From Catenovulum sp052056295 (lineage in GTDB: Bacteria > Pseudomonadota > Gammaproteobacteria > Enterobacterales > Alteromonadaceae), in NCBI RefSeq assembly GCF_052056295.1, contig NZ_CP182493.1, positions 434,001 through 498,000 on the forward strand: a DNA stretch of 64,000 nucleotides, given 5' to 3'. Positions 8,659 through 18,710 of this stretch are shown in pieces; within the stretch, counting starts at the first letter, position 1; every line of letters begins with the position of its first letter. The position numbers were made by a program, and so were the translations under genes. The notes under the pieces are model-generated. The model saw nothing but the letters and a program-made list of their open reading frames with translations, ran no database searches and was not told where the DNA came from.

Positions 8659-9606
8659 TTAAACAATATGTAAATCACCAACAGGCGCTTGATTAGATTG
8701 TTGACTATGAATTTGATTTCGTCCACTGTCTTTCGCAAAATATAGGCATTTATCTGCAATATCTAGCGCTTCGAGTGGGTTTGAATTGTGGTCAGGCGAA
8801 ACAGTGTAACAACCAACACTTATAGTGACGCATGTTTCACAATCGGACGTGGAATGACTAATATCCAGCTCGCGTACCGCATTAATACACTTGTGTAAAA
8901 TACCCTCGGCAGCGCGGTTGTCGGTTTCGGGTAAAACAACCACAAACTCTTCGCCTCCCAAACGGGCAACAAAATCACGCGGCCTAACCATTTGACTTTG
9001 TAAAACTTGAGCAACAGCTCTTAAGGTTTTATCACCAGCTAAATGGCCATAGGTATCATTGAAGTTTTTAAAGAAGTCTACGTCGATAACAGCTAAAGTA
9101 AGCGGCTGCTGTGCTTGAGCACAATTGCGCCATTCTCGCTCGACTACATCATCGAAATAACGACGGTTTGGAATACCTGTTAGTGAATCATAATGCGCAA
9201 GTTCATCCAACATTTTACGTTGAGCTGAAGATTGTAATTGAGTATGCACTCGGGCTTGAACTATACCAGCATGAAAAGGTTTGGAAATATAATCAACGGC
9301 ACCTAAACGCAAGCCCTTTTCTTCCGCTTCCATTGAGGTATTGCCAGTTACAAAAATAATCGGAATATGCTGGGTTTCACGTTTATTTTTTAGCTGTTCA
9401 ATAACCTTAAAGCCATCCATATCTGGCATAACAATGTCGAGAATAATTAAATCAGGCAATAAATCGTTCGCTTTTTCAATTGCTTGCGCACCATTCTTTG
9501 CTAACAAAACCCTAGCTTCGTCTTCGACTAACTCCTTTAAAATTCGGCGGTTAGTTTTATCATCATCAACAATTAAAATACTAAAGTCTTGTTTTATTCT
9601 ATTCAT
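8659..9606 (-). CDS. Response regulator with GGDEF domain (diguanylate cyclase)
   Basis: 315 residues from the ATG at 9606. Receiver domain at about 6-125 (ILIVDDDKTNRR, LIILDIVMPDMDG), then a GGDEF domain (about 150-300) with the active signature RLGGEEF near residue 217. An RxxD inhibitory site (RPRD) lies five residues before GGEEF, so it should make c-di-GMP from two GTP and be product-inhibited. The organization resembles PleD/WspR-like regulators with one receiver. The start 7 bp after the upstream kinase stop is preferred; an earlier in-frame start at 9651 would overlap that gene. It is probably phosphorylated by the neighbouring hybrid kinases. Confidence 0.9.
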   Translation of the reverse strand: MNRIKQDFSILIVDDDKTNRRILKELVEDEARVLLAKNGAQAIEKANDLLPDLIILDIVMPDMDGFKVIEQLKNKRETQHIPIIFVTGNTSMEAEEKGLRLGAVDYISKPFHAGIVQARVHTQLQSSAQRKMLDELAHYDSLTGIPNRRYFDDVVEREWRNCAQAQQPLTLAVIDVDFFKNFNDTYGHLAGDKTLRAVAQVLQSQMVRPRDFVARLGGEEFVVVLPETDNRAAEGILHKCINAVRELDISHSTSDCETCVTISVGCYTVSPDHNSNPLEALDIADKCLYFAKDSGRNQIHSQQSNQAPVGDLHIV

Positions 9607-9613
9607 AACCAAA

Positions 9614-12600
9614 TCAAGCTGACAGCTCAAATGCTTGTCGGTGCTCCCCAATTAAAGCGATAGCGGCATCATATTCTATATCGTCAATACACTGAATAAG
9701 TTCAGCAATAACGTTTCTATTTTCGACATGATACTGCAACTGCTGTAATTTAGGTATAAAATCTTCCACCTCAGCATTTGACTCTTTCAAAAGCTCTGTC
9801 ATATTTTTGAGCATTTCATCTACTTCAACTTGGGTAAATGAACCTAAATCAATTTCTTGTTTAAAGAAACTTTGAACAAATGGTGTTAATTGTTCCAATA
9901 AACTGGTTAGTTTATTACAGGTTTTAACCAACAGCATTTGGTGATCTTGTTTATTAGTGATCGCCTGTTCTAGTTGCGCTGCCGTTGTTGCCAATTCTTC
10001 AGCGCCTACATATGCAGCGTTCGACTTTAACGAATGAACTTTAAGGTATAACTGCTCCATATCATCACTACTGCTTGAAAGCTCAAGTTCACTCGCGGTT
10101 GAATGATTTTCTTCAACAAAAGTTTTAATTAAGTCTAAATATAAGCTGGTTCTGCCCTGCATTTGTTTCAGCGCTTTGGCTACGTTTAACAAACTTAACG
10201 ACTGTAATTCAGCAAGTTCAGGTGTAGCTTCTTCACTTGAGGTTGCAGGTTTAACTTTAGCTTTGTCTACCCATTTATAAATAACACGATAGAGCTCGTC
10301 TGGATCGACCGGTTTAGTTAAATGATCATTCATGCCAGCATTGAGGCTTTTTTTCGAGTCACCGGCCATTGCATGTGCTGTCATTGCGATAATTGGCAGA
10401 TTTTTGAATTTATCTAAACTTCGGATTTCTCGAGTAGCGGTTAAACCATCCATTTCTGGCATTTGGATATCCATCAACACAAGGTCGTAGTTATTACGCA
10501 TTACTTTGTCGATGGCCTCAATACCGTTTTCAGCGATATCAATTTGTACATTCGCTTCTTTTAGAAAACCAACGGCAACTTGGCGATTGAGCTTATTATC
10601 TTCAACCAGCAATACACTGACATTAGACAAATCTATCGACTCGTCTCCTGACCAAGTCATTTCTATCAATTCACTGCGTTTTACATCTAAATTCAAACAA
10701 GTTTGTAGCATATCAAACAGGGTTGACTGGTTTACCGGCTTTTCGATAAAACCGTCTATTCCAACACCTTCGCTGGCTACTTTGGCTTCGTCTTTATCGT
10801 ACGCTGACACCATTAGTATGGCTGGCATATCTTTTACGCCCAAATCTTGCCTGATTAATTTAGACGCCTGAATACCATCCATTTCAGGCATACGCCAATC
10901 CATTACAATCAAATCAAATTTTTGATTATTCTTAACCGCAGTTTGCACTTTATCAATAGCCTGAATACCATTTTCAGCTTCAATCACTAATGCACTATGA
11001 TGAGTAAAAATATCGAGCAGTACCCGCCTTGCGATTGCATTATCATCAACAACCAATACACGTAACGGCCTGTCTTCCACAGTAATACTATTGGCCGGAA
11101 TATCTTCATGCGTTTTTTTACATTTAATTGAAAAGTGAAACGCAGAGCCTAAACCTTGTTTACTATTAACCCAGATATCGCCGCCCATTAGCTCAACTAA
11201 CTGTTTGCTGATAGCAAGGCCCAAACCTGTGCCACCAAATTTGCGAGTAATAGTATCGTCCGCTTGAGAAAAAGGTTTAAACAAGAGTTTTTGCTGTTCT
11301 TCTGACATCCCCATACCAGTATCAACCACAGCAAATTCAATTAGATATTCGCCATCGGTTTGCTCTTTAGTATTTATGCGTAAATTAACATGACCGTGTT
11401 CGGTGAACTTAACTGCATTGGAAATTAAATTAACCAACACCTGTTGAATACGCAGCGGATCAGACTCGATAAATTTAGGCACATTGTTTTTTAAATCAAC
11501 AATTAACTCTATGCCTTTAGCATGGGCTTTTAACGAACACACATTAGTTGCGCGTTCAACCACCCGCTCTAAATTAAATGAGACTTTCTCAACATTTAAC
11601 CGCCCAGCTTCAATTTTTGAGTAGTCTAAAATATCGTTAATAATACCGAGTAATACATCACCTGAATGATAGATTTTTTGCAAATAGTCACGCTGCTCAA
11701 AGTTTAAATTAGTTTTAAGTGCGAGCTGACTTAAACCAATAACTGCGTTCATTGGTGTGCGAATTTCATGGCTCATTTGCGCCAAAAAACGACTCTTTGA
11801 ATCGTTCGCTCGGGCAAGTTCTTCGGTAGTTTTTTGTAATTCGGCTGTGCGCTCAAGTACTTTCTTTTCCAAATTTGTATTTAAAGCAATATTTTCTTCG
11901 TTTAACAAACGAACCTTGTCTGCTACTGCAAACGCCAATAATAGAGCATCAATAGCGCCGCCCATAAAACCGATTAAATACAGGTTTAGCGTTTGATTCT
12001 CAATTAATCCCGCGTTAACTAAATTACTAGCAAAATTAGGCGAAAATAAAGCTAAATAGGCAAATACAAAAAATTTCGCTGGGCGATACCCCTTACGCCA
12101 ACTACTTATCCCAGCATACAAACCTAAAAATAAGTTGAGGGTCGAGCTGGCGGTTGTTAACGCTAAACCGTGATTCTCCGACATAAAGGAAAAAGGTAAA
12201 CAGATAAAACTGATTGCTGCAGCTGTATAACAGAATTTGGTTAGCTTAGGGCGCGTGTCTTGCAGGCGCAAGAAACTGACAACAAATAAGTTACTAAAAA
12301 TACCGGCCAATAAAAAGCCAGCCCAGTGATAGTTACTATCATAAAAATTAAACAGTACTTCGGGCACATGTAGTATATGCAGCCAACTCCACAATAAGAA
12401 GACAACATACAAGGCGTAGTACAAATTTGTTTTGTCTCGCGCACCTATATAAACAAATAAATTATACAGGGCTAAACTTAAACAAATACCGCTTAGAATT
12501 AGAATTGCAACAGATTCAAGCTCGAGCTTATTTGCCAAGACACTTTCTGCTTGCAGGATCATTTTAATCGGAGCGTAATAATACGGACTATCAAAATACC

Positions 12601-13057
12601 CGACTAACACATACTCGTGATTTGGCTGTAATTTGACAGAGTGGGCGTAATGAAACCTATCGCTATCATAATGTTGGTGTCCCAAGGCAAAGCTCTGGGT
12701 TCCTTCTAGACCATACAATTTAAATTTAGCAGATTCGAACGCCCCACCATAAATATACAGAATCCAATTCTGTGCTTCGGTTAGATTGACAAAAGATTTT
12801 ACGTACCAATATGGTTCGGCTGAACTAGGCTGATATTCAGACTCTCTTGGCTTACTAGCGAGTAGCAAAGCCTCATCTAAAGAGGCAGGAAAGATATCAT
12901 TCTGAGCCTTATAGGTATTGCCAAGCGTTAGCAAATTAGTTTCAGAAGATTTACTTTCCAAGAATAAATACGACTCAGCTGAAACTGAAGAAAAACTGAT
13001 GATAAAAATAAAAATCGGTAAGAGCAGATATTTTAAGCTGGCGCATGTTCGTTCCAT
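9614..13057 (-). CDS. 7TMR-DISM hybrid histidine kinase with two receivers and Hpt
   Basis: About 1147 residues. A signal peptide (MERTCASLKYLLLPIFIFIISF...) precedes a periplasmic 7TMR-DISM extracellular domain (about 40-165). Then come seven transmembrane helices (about 180-385), a short coiled coil (NTNLEKKVLERTAELQKT), HisKA (MSHEIRTPM, His near 429), HATPase (GTGLGLAIS near 614), receiver 1 (about 665-790, LIVMDWRMPEMDG), receiver 2 (about 815-935, LVLMDIQMPEMDG) and Hpt (VHSLKSNAA near 1008). DISM extracellular domains are related to carbohydrate-binding folds, so the ligand may be extracellular. A start 30 bases upstream (13087) is possible but gives an unusually long signal n-region. 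It directly follows a TonB receptor gene. Confidence 0.9.
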   Translation of the reverse strand: MERTCASLKYLLLPIFIFIISFSSVSAESYLFLESKSSETNLLTLGNTYKAQNDIFPASLDEALLLASKPRESEYQPSSAEPYWYVKSFVNLTEAQNWILYIYGGAFESAKFKLYGLEGTQSFALGHQHYDSDRFHYAHSVKLQPNHEYVLVGYFDSPYYYAPIKMILQAESVLANKLELESVAILILSGICLSLALYNLFVYIGARDKTNLYYALYVVFLLWSWLHILHVPEVLFNFYDSNYHWAGFLLAGIFSNLFVVSFLRLQDTRPKLTKFCYTAAAISFICLPFSFMSENHGLALTTASSTLNLFLGLYAGISSWRKGYRPAKFFVFAYLALFSPNFASNLVNAGLIENQTLNLYLIGFMGGAIDALLLAFAVADKVRLLNEENIALNTNLEKKVLERTAELQKTTEELARANDSKSRFLAQMSHEIRTPMNAVIGLSQLALKTNLNFEQRDYLQKIYHSGDVLLGIINDILDYSKIEAGRLNVEKVSFNLERVVERATNVCSLKAHAKGIELIVDLKNNVPKFIESDPLRIQQVLVNLISNAVKFTEHGHVNLRINTKEQTDGEYLIEFAVVDTGMGMSEEQQKLLFKPFSQADDTITRKFGGTGLGLAISKQLVELMGGDIWVNSKQGLGSAFHFSIKCKKTHEDIPANSITVEDRPLRVLVVDDNAIARRVLLDIFTHHSALVIEAENGIQAIDKVQTAVKNNQKFDLIVMDWRMPEMDGIQASKLIRQDLGVKDMPAILMVSAYDKDEAKVASEGVGIDGFIEKPVNQSTLFDMLQTCLNLDVKRSELIEMTWSGDESIDLSNVSVLLVEDNKLNRQVAVGFLKEANVQIDIAENGIEAIDKVMRNNYDLVLMDIQMPEMDGLTATREIRSLDKFKNLPIIAMTAHAMAGDSKKSLNAGMNDHLTKPVDPDELYRVIYKWVDKAKVKPATSSEEATPELAELQSLSLLNVAKALKQMQGRTSLYLDLIKTFVEENHSTASELELSSSSDDMEQLYLKVHSLKSNAAYVGAEELATTAAQLEQAITNKQDHQMLLVKTCNKLTSLLEQLTPFVQSFFKQEIDLGSFTQVEVDEMLKNMTELLKESNAEVEDFIPKLQQLQYHVENRNVIAELIQCIDDIEYDAAIALIGEHRQAFELSA

Positions 13058-13107
13058 TTTCACGCCAATTTTGTGGTTCAATTGCATATACTTTTATGAA
13101 ATTCCAT

Positions 13108-13128
13108 ATAGGGGCTACCAGCCCCTAT
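13108..13128 (-). terminator. Hairpin between TonB receptor and hybrid kinase genes
   Basis: Perfect 9-bp stem ATAGGGGCT (13108-13116), loop ACC, AGCCCCTAT (13120-13128). It lies 14 bp after the TonB receptor stop and about 50 bp before the kinase ATG. No T-run follows on the minus strand, so it may be a partial terminator, an mRNA stabilizer or a processing site rather than a full stop. Confidence 0.45.
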
Positions 13129-13141
13129 CTCAGACAATAAA

Positions 13142-15448
13142 TTAAAAGCTCAGTGTCGCTTCTACCCCATATCGGCGGCCTTCGGCTCGAAAATCTTCCA
13201 GCATGCCTAAAAAGTTGATCAAATCAAATTTTAAATGACTATATTCAACGTCGGTTAAATTTTTGCCCCAAACTTTAACAATAAAGTTATCTGTCACAGT
13301 GTAATTTAATCCCGCGTTCCACAAAGTAAAAGCCTTTTGCTCTGCATAAGGGTTTTCATTTTGGTCAAAATAAAAGTCAGATTGATGATCGAAACCTATC
13401 ATAACGGACAGGTCGCTAAATGTATAATTTAATCTACCTCCCACATTCCATTTGGATGCCAATGGTAGACGACTTTGTTTACGTTCACCCGTCACGGCAT
13501 CTTCAAACTCAGCTTCAGCTTTAGGCAAATAGCCAATAGACAACCTAGTATCGAGATTATCTGATGGTTTGAAATACCAATCTAGGTCAACACCATAAAT
13601 AGTAGACTTACCTACATTATCCAAAACTTGAATTGGCGGAGCACCGTCAACAGCAGAAGGTTGGTTTTGGAATATTTGTTGGTCTGTGTAGTCATAATAA
13701 AAAGCACTGGCTTGAATAAAGCTCGCTGAATCTTGTAACGAAATTTTGCTACCGATCTCATGCGCTAACAGTTGCTCCGCTCCATACTCAGCTCTTTCGG
13801 CTTCTTCTTTGGTCGCCAATAAACCAGCATTATATCCACCACTTTTGTAACCACTGGCAACTTTGTAGTAAAGATTAGAGCCTGAATCAAACTGATAGCG
13901 AAGCGAAGCGCTTCCAGACAAATTATTGTCGCTAACTTTTCCAGATAAATCCCAGTTCGGACAATTTGCGCCAAATGAACTAGCGTGTGACTCACCAGTA
14001 GAAAAACAACCAATTGCAGTTAGAATTGAATCATCGTTTAAACTATTGTCTAAAATTGTATCGACTCTCGAAACCGTATGATATTCAGTCGATTCATCTG
14101 TATAACGTCCACCAAGATTTAAGTACAAGTTTTCAGTTATCGAAAATTCAATTTCAGTAAACAAAGATGAAGCTGTCACTTCCAGTTCATTGTCATATAA
14201 AAACGTTGTGGTGTATTCATTAGGTAGGATGCCGGTTCCACGAAATGCTCTGAATATATCGCTAAAATTATCTTGGGTAATCTCTTCGTTTAAATAAAAC
14301 GCGCCGATAGTCCAAGTAGTTTCATCCCAACTATTAACTAAGCGTATTTCATGGTTGGAGCTATCCGTTTCCACCCCCAAGGCGCCTTTACACAACTCTG
14401 CTGGGCTTGCATCACAGTTATAGGCAGAATAACGCTCTAAATGATTCAAGGCACCAATATAGATTAATTGACTGTAGTCAGTTAAATCTAACGTCAGTTT
14501 TGCTGAAAAACCATGAGCGTCTGTTTCATGAGGGCTGTAATTATCAACATTAACCGCATGAAAGTCATCCGTTCCGACATTATAACCAAAACCATCAAAA
14601 CATTTGGTTGAACCAGCATCGCTTGGTGCACAAGGATTGCCACTTGCATCGACAACGCCAATATTCGCTGGCGGTTTAACAGTGCCTTGCCAATCTTCAG
14701 CTCTTGCTTTTAATAACAGATCCCAATTATCGCCAGTGTACTTGTAAATAGCTCTAATATTAGTTTGCTCCAAACCAGCTTTTGGACTTTGCGGGTGAAG
14801 ATTAATTGTTGAATAGTCGTATTCTTGATGATTTACCACAATACGCGCTGCGGAGTTATTGGTAAGCGGTTGATTCAGCATCACTTCTAACAGACGATAA
14901 TCCTGATTCCCTCCACCAGCTTTTACATGGGCGGAAAAATCTTGTTCTGGTTCATTAGAAAAAACCAGTATCGCACCACCTGTGGTATTGCGGCCAAACA
15001 ATGTGCCTTGAGGACCTTTGAGAATTTCTACTTGCTTTACATCAAATAAGTTTACAATTTGATGGTTAACTGAACCTCCAACCGCATCATCTACATATAT
15101 TGCAACAGGTGCCGTATTTGCAGTGTTGTAGTCTAAAAGTGACACACCACGAATACTAATAGCGGGCGGTGTGCCTTCAGCAGCGTTTTGCGTTATTTTA
15201 ACGTTGGCCGCTAACGTAGACAGCTCAGTAGTGTCTTTGATTTTTAGAGCTTCTAACTCTTTATCAGTATACAAACTTACAGTTGTAGATACAGAAGATA
15301 ACTCTTTTGCGCGTTTTTCAGCGTGTACCTTGATTACTTCTATACCTTGCTCAGTTTGCTGGGTTTCATCTATTCCTTTAGCAGAAACAAAGCCGACGCT
15401 CGCCACACATAAAAACGGTGGCAAGACAAAACCCATGTTCTTTTTCAT
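13142..15448 (-). CDS. TonB-dependent outer-membrane receptor
   Basis: 768 residues with a signal peptide (MKKNMGFVLPPFLCVASVGFVSA) and a candidate TonB box (IEVIKVHA). The plug domain contains PPAISIRGVSL, APVAIYVDD and VEILKGPQGTLFGRNTTGGAI. The beta-barrel carries typical closing strands and ends in phenylalanine (GVEATLSF). This is the proteobacterial receptor subgroup common in sphingomonads and alteromonads for lipophilic, phenolic or polycyclic substrates and some siderophores; the sequence does not show a SusC-like N-terminal extension. It lies 83 bp after the FAD oxidoreductase gene in the same direction, so its ligand may be the substrate of the three upstream enzymes. No regulator-type N-terminal signalling domain is visible. 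Confidence 0.93.
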   Translation of the reverse strand: MKKNMGFVLPPFLCVASVGFVSAKGIDETQQTEQGIEVIKVHAEKRAKELSSVSTTVSLYTDKELEALKIKDTTELSTLAANVKITQNAAEGTPPAISIRGVSLLDYNTANTAPVAIYVDDAVGGSVNHQIVNLFDVKQVEILKGPQGTLFGRNTTGGAILVFSNEPEQDFSAHVKAGGGNQDYRLLEVMLNQPLTNNSAARIVVNHQEYDYSTINLHPQSPKAGLEQTNIRAIYKYTGDNWDLLLKARAEDWQGTVKPPANIGVVDASGNPCAPSDAGSTKCFDGFGYNVGTDDFHAVNVDNYSPHETDAHGFSAKLTLDLTDYSQLIYIGALNHLERYSAYNCDASPAELCKGALGVETDSSNHEIRLVNSWDETTWTIGAFYLNEEITQDNFSDIFRAFRGTGILPNEYTTTFLYDNELEVTASSLFTEIEFSITENLYLNLGGRYTDESTEYHTVSRVDTILDNSLNDDSILTAIGCFSTGESHASSFGANCPNWDLSGKVSDNNLSGSASLRYQFDSGSNLYYKVASGYKSGGYNAGLLATKEEAERAEYGAEQLLAHEIGSKISLQDSASFIQASAFYYDYTDQQIFQNQPSAVDGAPPIQVLDNVGKSTIYGVDLDWYFKPSDNLDTRLSIGYLPKAEAEFEDAVTGERKQSRLPLASKWNVGGRLNYTFSDLSVMIGFDHQSDFYFDQNENPYAEQKAFTLWNAGLNYTVTDNFIVKVWGKNLTDVEYSHLKFDLINFLGMLEDFRAEGRRYGVEATLSF

Positions 15449-15531
15449 TTAATTACCTTAAAACTTGAATCATAAGAGGCGTAATTTCTTTATATTGTAG
15501 ACGAATTATTACGCCTCGCTAATTCCTTTAA

Positions 15532-17724
15532 CTATTTTCCTTTTGGTTCAAAGCCATTTTCACCGTCAATTGACTCTGGGTAACCACAAATAGCGCGAGA
15601 TGTTTGCATTCCCGCCATTGTCGCGGCTTCTACACAGCCAGCATTAACACCTGTACTCAACCAATCACCCGTTAAATACAAATTATTGAATATCGTTTCA
15701 TCAGTTTTAAGCCTATAAGCGCTTGAACCTTTAACTGATAATACATAACGCTCGCTTGGATCGACATTACATCGCCAATATTGGCTGTTAAATCGATCTT
15801 CGCCTTGTTCATCTTGGTTTGCTAATAGTGAATTCCAATCAAACTCACCCTGCTGTGCAATACTCGGCCATAAGTTATAAATGTCATTTTTAAGCTGATT
15901 GACTGCGTTGTTTTTCACTTGAGATTTACATTCAGCAGGGAATTGATAATCATCTTTAGGTGGATAGTTATCAATTGGATACGCATTACAAAAGTAGCTG
16001 GCATTTTTCGGTTCATGATCGGCTGGCCAGTCTTCACGGCAAAGCAGTTGGTCCATTGCAGCCCATGTATCAAAAGGTTCGACAAATCCACTTAAAACTG
16101 GTTTTTCACCATTTTCAGGTAAATACTTCCAGCCTGTTTCAGCAACTGTTTTAGTTAACCACAGCTGATAAGCTTGTGTTGCGACGGTTTTAACTTTATC
16201 AACCATTTGTGCCAGTTTTGGATCTTTTTCTAATAACTTGGGGCATAAGTGAGGTATTGAGCCAACTGAAGGGCCAAATACCACTAAATCGAAATCAACA
16301 CCTTTAGTTAAAGTTTTTTGCGGTAAATCCTCACCGGTTTTCTCTTTGTATACTTTTGCCCAATCAGACCAAAAACATTCAAGGTTAATGTCATTCTCTT
16401 GCAACCACGCTGCTTGCTGTGGATTTAACTCTTCATATTTAGGCTCAGACGGCCAACATGGTAAACCTTTAACGTCAACTAACGGATTATATGGTTTGTT
16501 CGGGTTATTTAACTGAACTTGCTCTGTAATAATAATTTGTTCAATGGAATCATCCCCTGGGATTAATTCTTCTACACAGTTAAAGAATTCAAATTTAACC
16601 CCTCGCTGAGTTAACAACTCATAAAATGGCGAAAATATGGTGTCGCCCATACCGGCCTGCATTTCCCACATTATTCCACCACGATAACATACAGCCATAC
16701 GTAACATAGCCAATACAGATACACCCGCTTCAATATTTGGGTGTTCAAAGTCGCCATTCGGGTACGCAAAAGCCAAGTCATAAAAACCACGAACAATCGC
16801 TGAGTTAACGGTAAATTCTACATTTGCATCATGTATTGTTAACCACTCACGATAATCCCATTGATTTAAATAACCAAAACCACGCTGATGTACCTTATCT
16901 TCAATCAAACCAATAAACATGGTTAAACCTAAATCGGCACAAATGAATAAACGCCTGATTTCATCATTATTATCGAGTAATTCAGCAAATTCATGCTGCA
17001 ACCACTTTCTCAGCGCATGGAATAAACGAGAGATAATCGAAGCATGAGCGTGCACTTGGCTCTCGTCAGCATCGGCGTGTATATGTGCCAATTGCTTAAT
17101 TAATTCTATTGATTGGATAATATCGTTTTGCAGTGCATGTTCTATCGCTGCGACATCTTGTTTCAAATGGGTTGCCAAATGGCTTACGATATCTTTTAAC
17201 GAGTCATGTTCAGCTAAATTAGTTTTATGCTGCTTGCCACTAATTTGATGTAACTCGGTTAAAAAATCTTTTAAGTAATAATAAGCAGCTCGAATAAACT
17301 CCCAAACCGTTAAATCTAAAGTGCTATCAGCTGGGTTCCCAGGAATAAATGGAAATTCATTTGGCCATGTTTTCCACTCGTTTTTGATGTGTTCTTGCAA
17401 AACCACAAAGTTTTGTGGCTTAAATGCCTCTTGCCAGGTAGCCAATGGCTTATCTTTTGGACGATTTAGCGTGTTATATACATTCTCAATGGTGCGGAAT
17501 GAATTAACATACGCTCCAAACCAAATATGCAAACCATGTTCTTCAATGCGTTGACCATACTCTTTATTGCGACCACTCGCCCCTTTGCCACCGATGCGCC
17601 AACCCAATTGGTAAACTGTGATGTCATATTTATCTTGCCAGTCTTGCGATTCGGTTAAATAAAACGCCGCCGTCATTGCGGATACACCACCGCCTAATAC
17701 GGCAACTTTTTGCTTTTGTGTCAT
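15532..17724 (-). CDS. FAD-dependent oxidoreductase, amine oxidase/phytoene desaturase-like
   Basis: 730 residues, no signal peptide, so cytoplasmic. An N-terminal dinucleotide-binding fold has VAVLGGGVSAM (glycines at 11-13) followed by GWRIGGKGASGRN, the GG-doublet of amine oxidases and carotenoid desaturases. EEHGLHIWFGAY follows, and the C-terminus has NLYLTGDWLSTGVNAGCVEAATMAG, the second FAD-binding element. At about 150-270 there is a His/Ala/Leu-rich helical insert not seen in small desaturases, making the protein longer than the usual ~500 residues. The reaction cannot be named; desaturation, dehydroxylation or oxidation of a hydrophobic substrate is plausible. It lies 12 bp after the acetoacetate decarboxylase-like gene. 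Confidence 0.8.
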   Translation of the reverse strand: MTQKQKVAVLGGGVSAMTAAFYLTESQDWQDKYDITVYQLGWRIGGKGASGRNKEYGQRIEEHGLHIWFGAYVNSFRTIENVYNTLNRPKDKPLATWQEAFKPQNFVVLQEHIKNEWKTWPNEFPFIPGNPADSTLDLTVWEFIRAAYYYLKDFLTELHQISGKQHKTNLAEHDSLKDIVSHLATHLKQDVAAIEHALQNDIIQSIELIKQLAHIHADADESQVHAHASIISRLFHALRKWLQHEFAELLDNNDEIRRLFICADLGLTMFIGLIEDKVHQRGFGYLNQWDYREWLTIHDANVEFTVNSAIVRGFYDLAFAYPNGDFEHPNIEAGVSVLAMLRMAVCYRGGIMWEMQAGMGDTIFSPFYELLTQRGVKFEFFNCVEELIPGDDSIEQIIITEQVQLNNPNKPYNPLVDVKGLPCWPSEPKYEELNPQQAAWLQENDINLECFWSDWAKVYKEKTGEDLPQKTLTKGVDFDLVVFGPSVGSIPHLCPKLLEKDPKLAQMVDKVKTVATQAYQLWLTKTVAETGWKYLPENGEKPVLSGFVEPFDTWAAMDQLLCREDWPADHEPKNASYFCNAYPIDNYPPKDDYQFPAECKSQVKNNAVNQLKNDIYNLWPSIAQQGEFDWNSLLANQDEQGEDRFNSQYWRCNVDPSERYVLSVKGSSAYRLKTDETIFNNLYLTGDWLSTGVNAGCVEAATMAGMQTSRAICGYPESIDGENGFEPKGK

Positions 17725-17736
17725 AACAAATCCTTA

Positions 17737-18678
17737 TTAATTTTTTGCAATTTCAATTGCTGCATCTTGGCTAAAATCGAACAACACATTAAACGGCAAT
17801 AATGGTTGTTGGCTTGCAGTAGAAATGCCAAACATTTCATCAAGTGGGAACGAGTCTAAATGCTGCATATTAAATTGATATTTATGTGTATAAATAGCGG
17901 CACTATGTACTTTATCCACTTTCGATGGTGAATGAATAATCGCCTGATACAGTGCATCTTGCGCTTCGCCATCTGGATATTGTTTAAACAAGATTTGATT
18001 TATTTCGGGTGAGACTAATTGATGTAATGATTGTTTAATTGCGTTCCAATCAAAATCGAAAATCGACTCAGTGGAAGAGGAAATCAATTCTATCGCTTCT
18101 TTAATTATTTCAGCAACGCCAGAAACACTTTTAGCTTCGCCCTTTTCAACCATGTTTAATTCAAAGATTTGATGTGGTTTTAATGTAGAATCTGCTGAAA
18201 AAGTTTTAAATGCATCAACCGTTAAAGAAAATTTATCGGGCTCACCACCAATTGCAGGCATCTCAAATGTATTACTAAAATACTTGTTAAAACCCCAAGT
18301 TAAAGTGCCATTTAGCAAAGCATATAAGTTATTTACAACGATATAAGCCGGATAAAAATATATTTGGTCTACTTTATGTTTCACCATTTTTGCAACAGGC
18401 ACCCAAATAATAATGTCTGTTTCTTGGCTCCAACCTGCATCTTTATATTGCGGATTGGTACTGACCATTTTTTCAATGTCAGTAAAAGTTAGCATTAAGT
18501 ATTTTGATAAAGCTTTAAAATGGGTATTTTCGATTTCAACCGTATTAAGAGTTGAATCTAGGTAGGCTTGAATTTGTTTAAGCTGCCCTTCAATAAAAAA
18601 ACCATACATGTTTGCATTAGTCATTTTACAAGGTGGTTTAGATACTACATTGCCGAGATAATGTTGATATAAAGCCAT
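17737..18678 (-). CDS. Acetoacetate decarboxylase (ADC)-superfamily protein
   Basis: 313 residues, no signal peptide. The N-terminal PPCKMTNANMYGFFIEG, the later IIWVPVAK and FYPAYIVVNNLYALLNG, and TWGFNKYF resemble the ADC fold. In true ADC a Schiff-base lysine follows a glycine-aromatic-proline turn and is next to a second lysine; here GFNKY keeps one lysine in that position but has tyrosine in place of the second. ADC-superfamily enzymes also include aldolase-dehydratases and hydratases, so decarboxylation is not certain. It is translated between the CrtC-like and FAD-oxidoreductase genes (32 and 12 bp gaps), which suggests a shared pathway. The assignment is by motif memory only. Confidence 0.6.
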   Translation of the reverse strand: MALYQHYLGNVVSKPPCKMTNANMYGFFIEGQLKQIQAYLDSTLNTVEIENTHFKALSKYLMLTFTDIEKMVSTNPQYKDAGWSQETDIIIWVPVAKMVKHKVDQIYFYPAYIVVNNLYALLNGTLTWGFNKYFSNTFEMPAIGGEPDKFSLTVDAFKTFSADSTLKPHQIFELNMVEKGEAKSVSGVAEIIKEAIELISSSTESIFDFDWNAIKQSLHQLVSPEINQILFKQYPDGEAQDALYQAIIHSPSKVDKVHSAAIYTHKYQFNMQHLDSFPLDEMFGISTASQQPLLPFNVLFDFSQDAAIEIAKN

Positions 18679-18710
18679 AAAAGTCTCCTTTTTTCGTTAT
18701 TATTGTCTAA

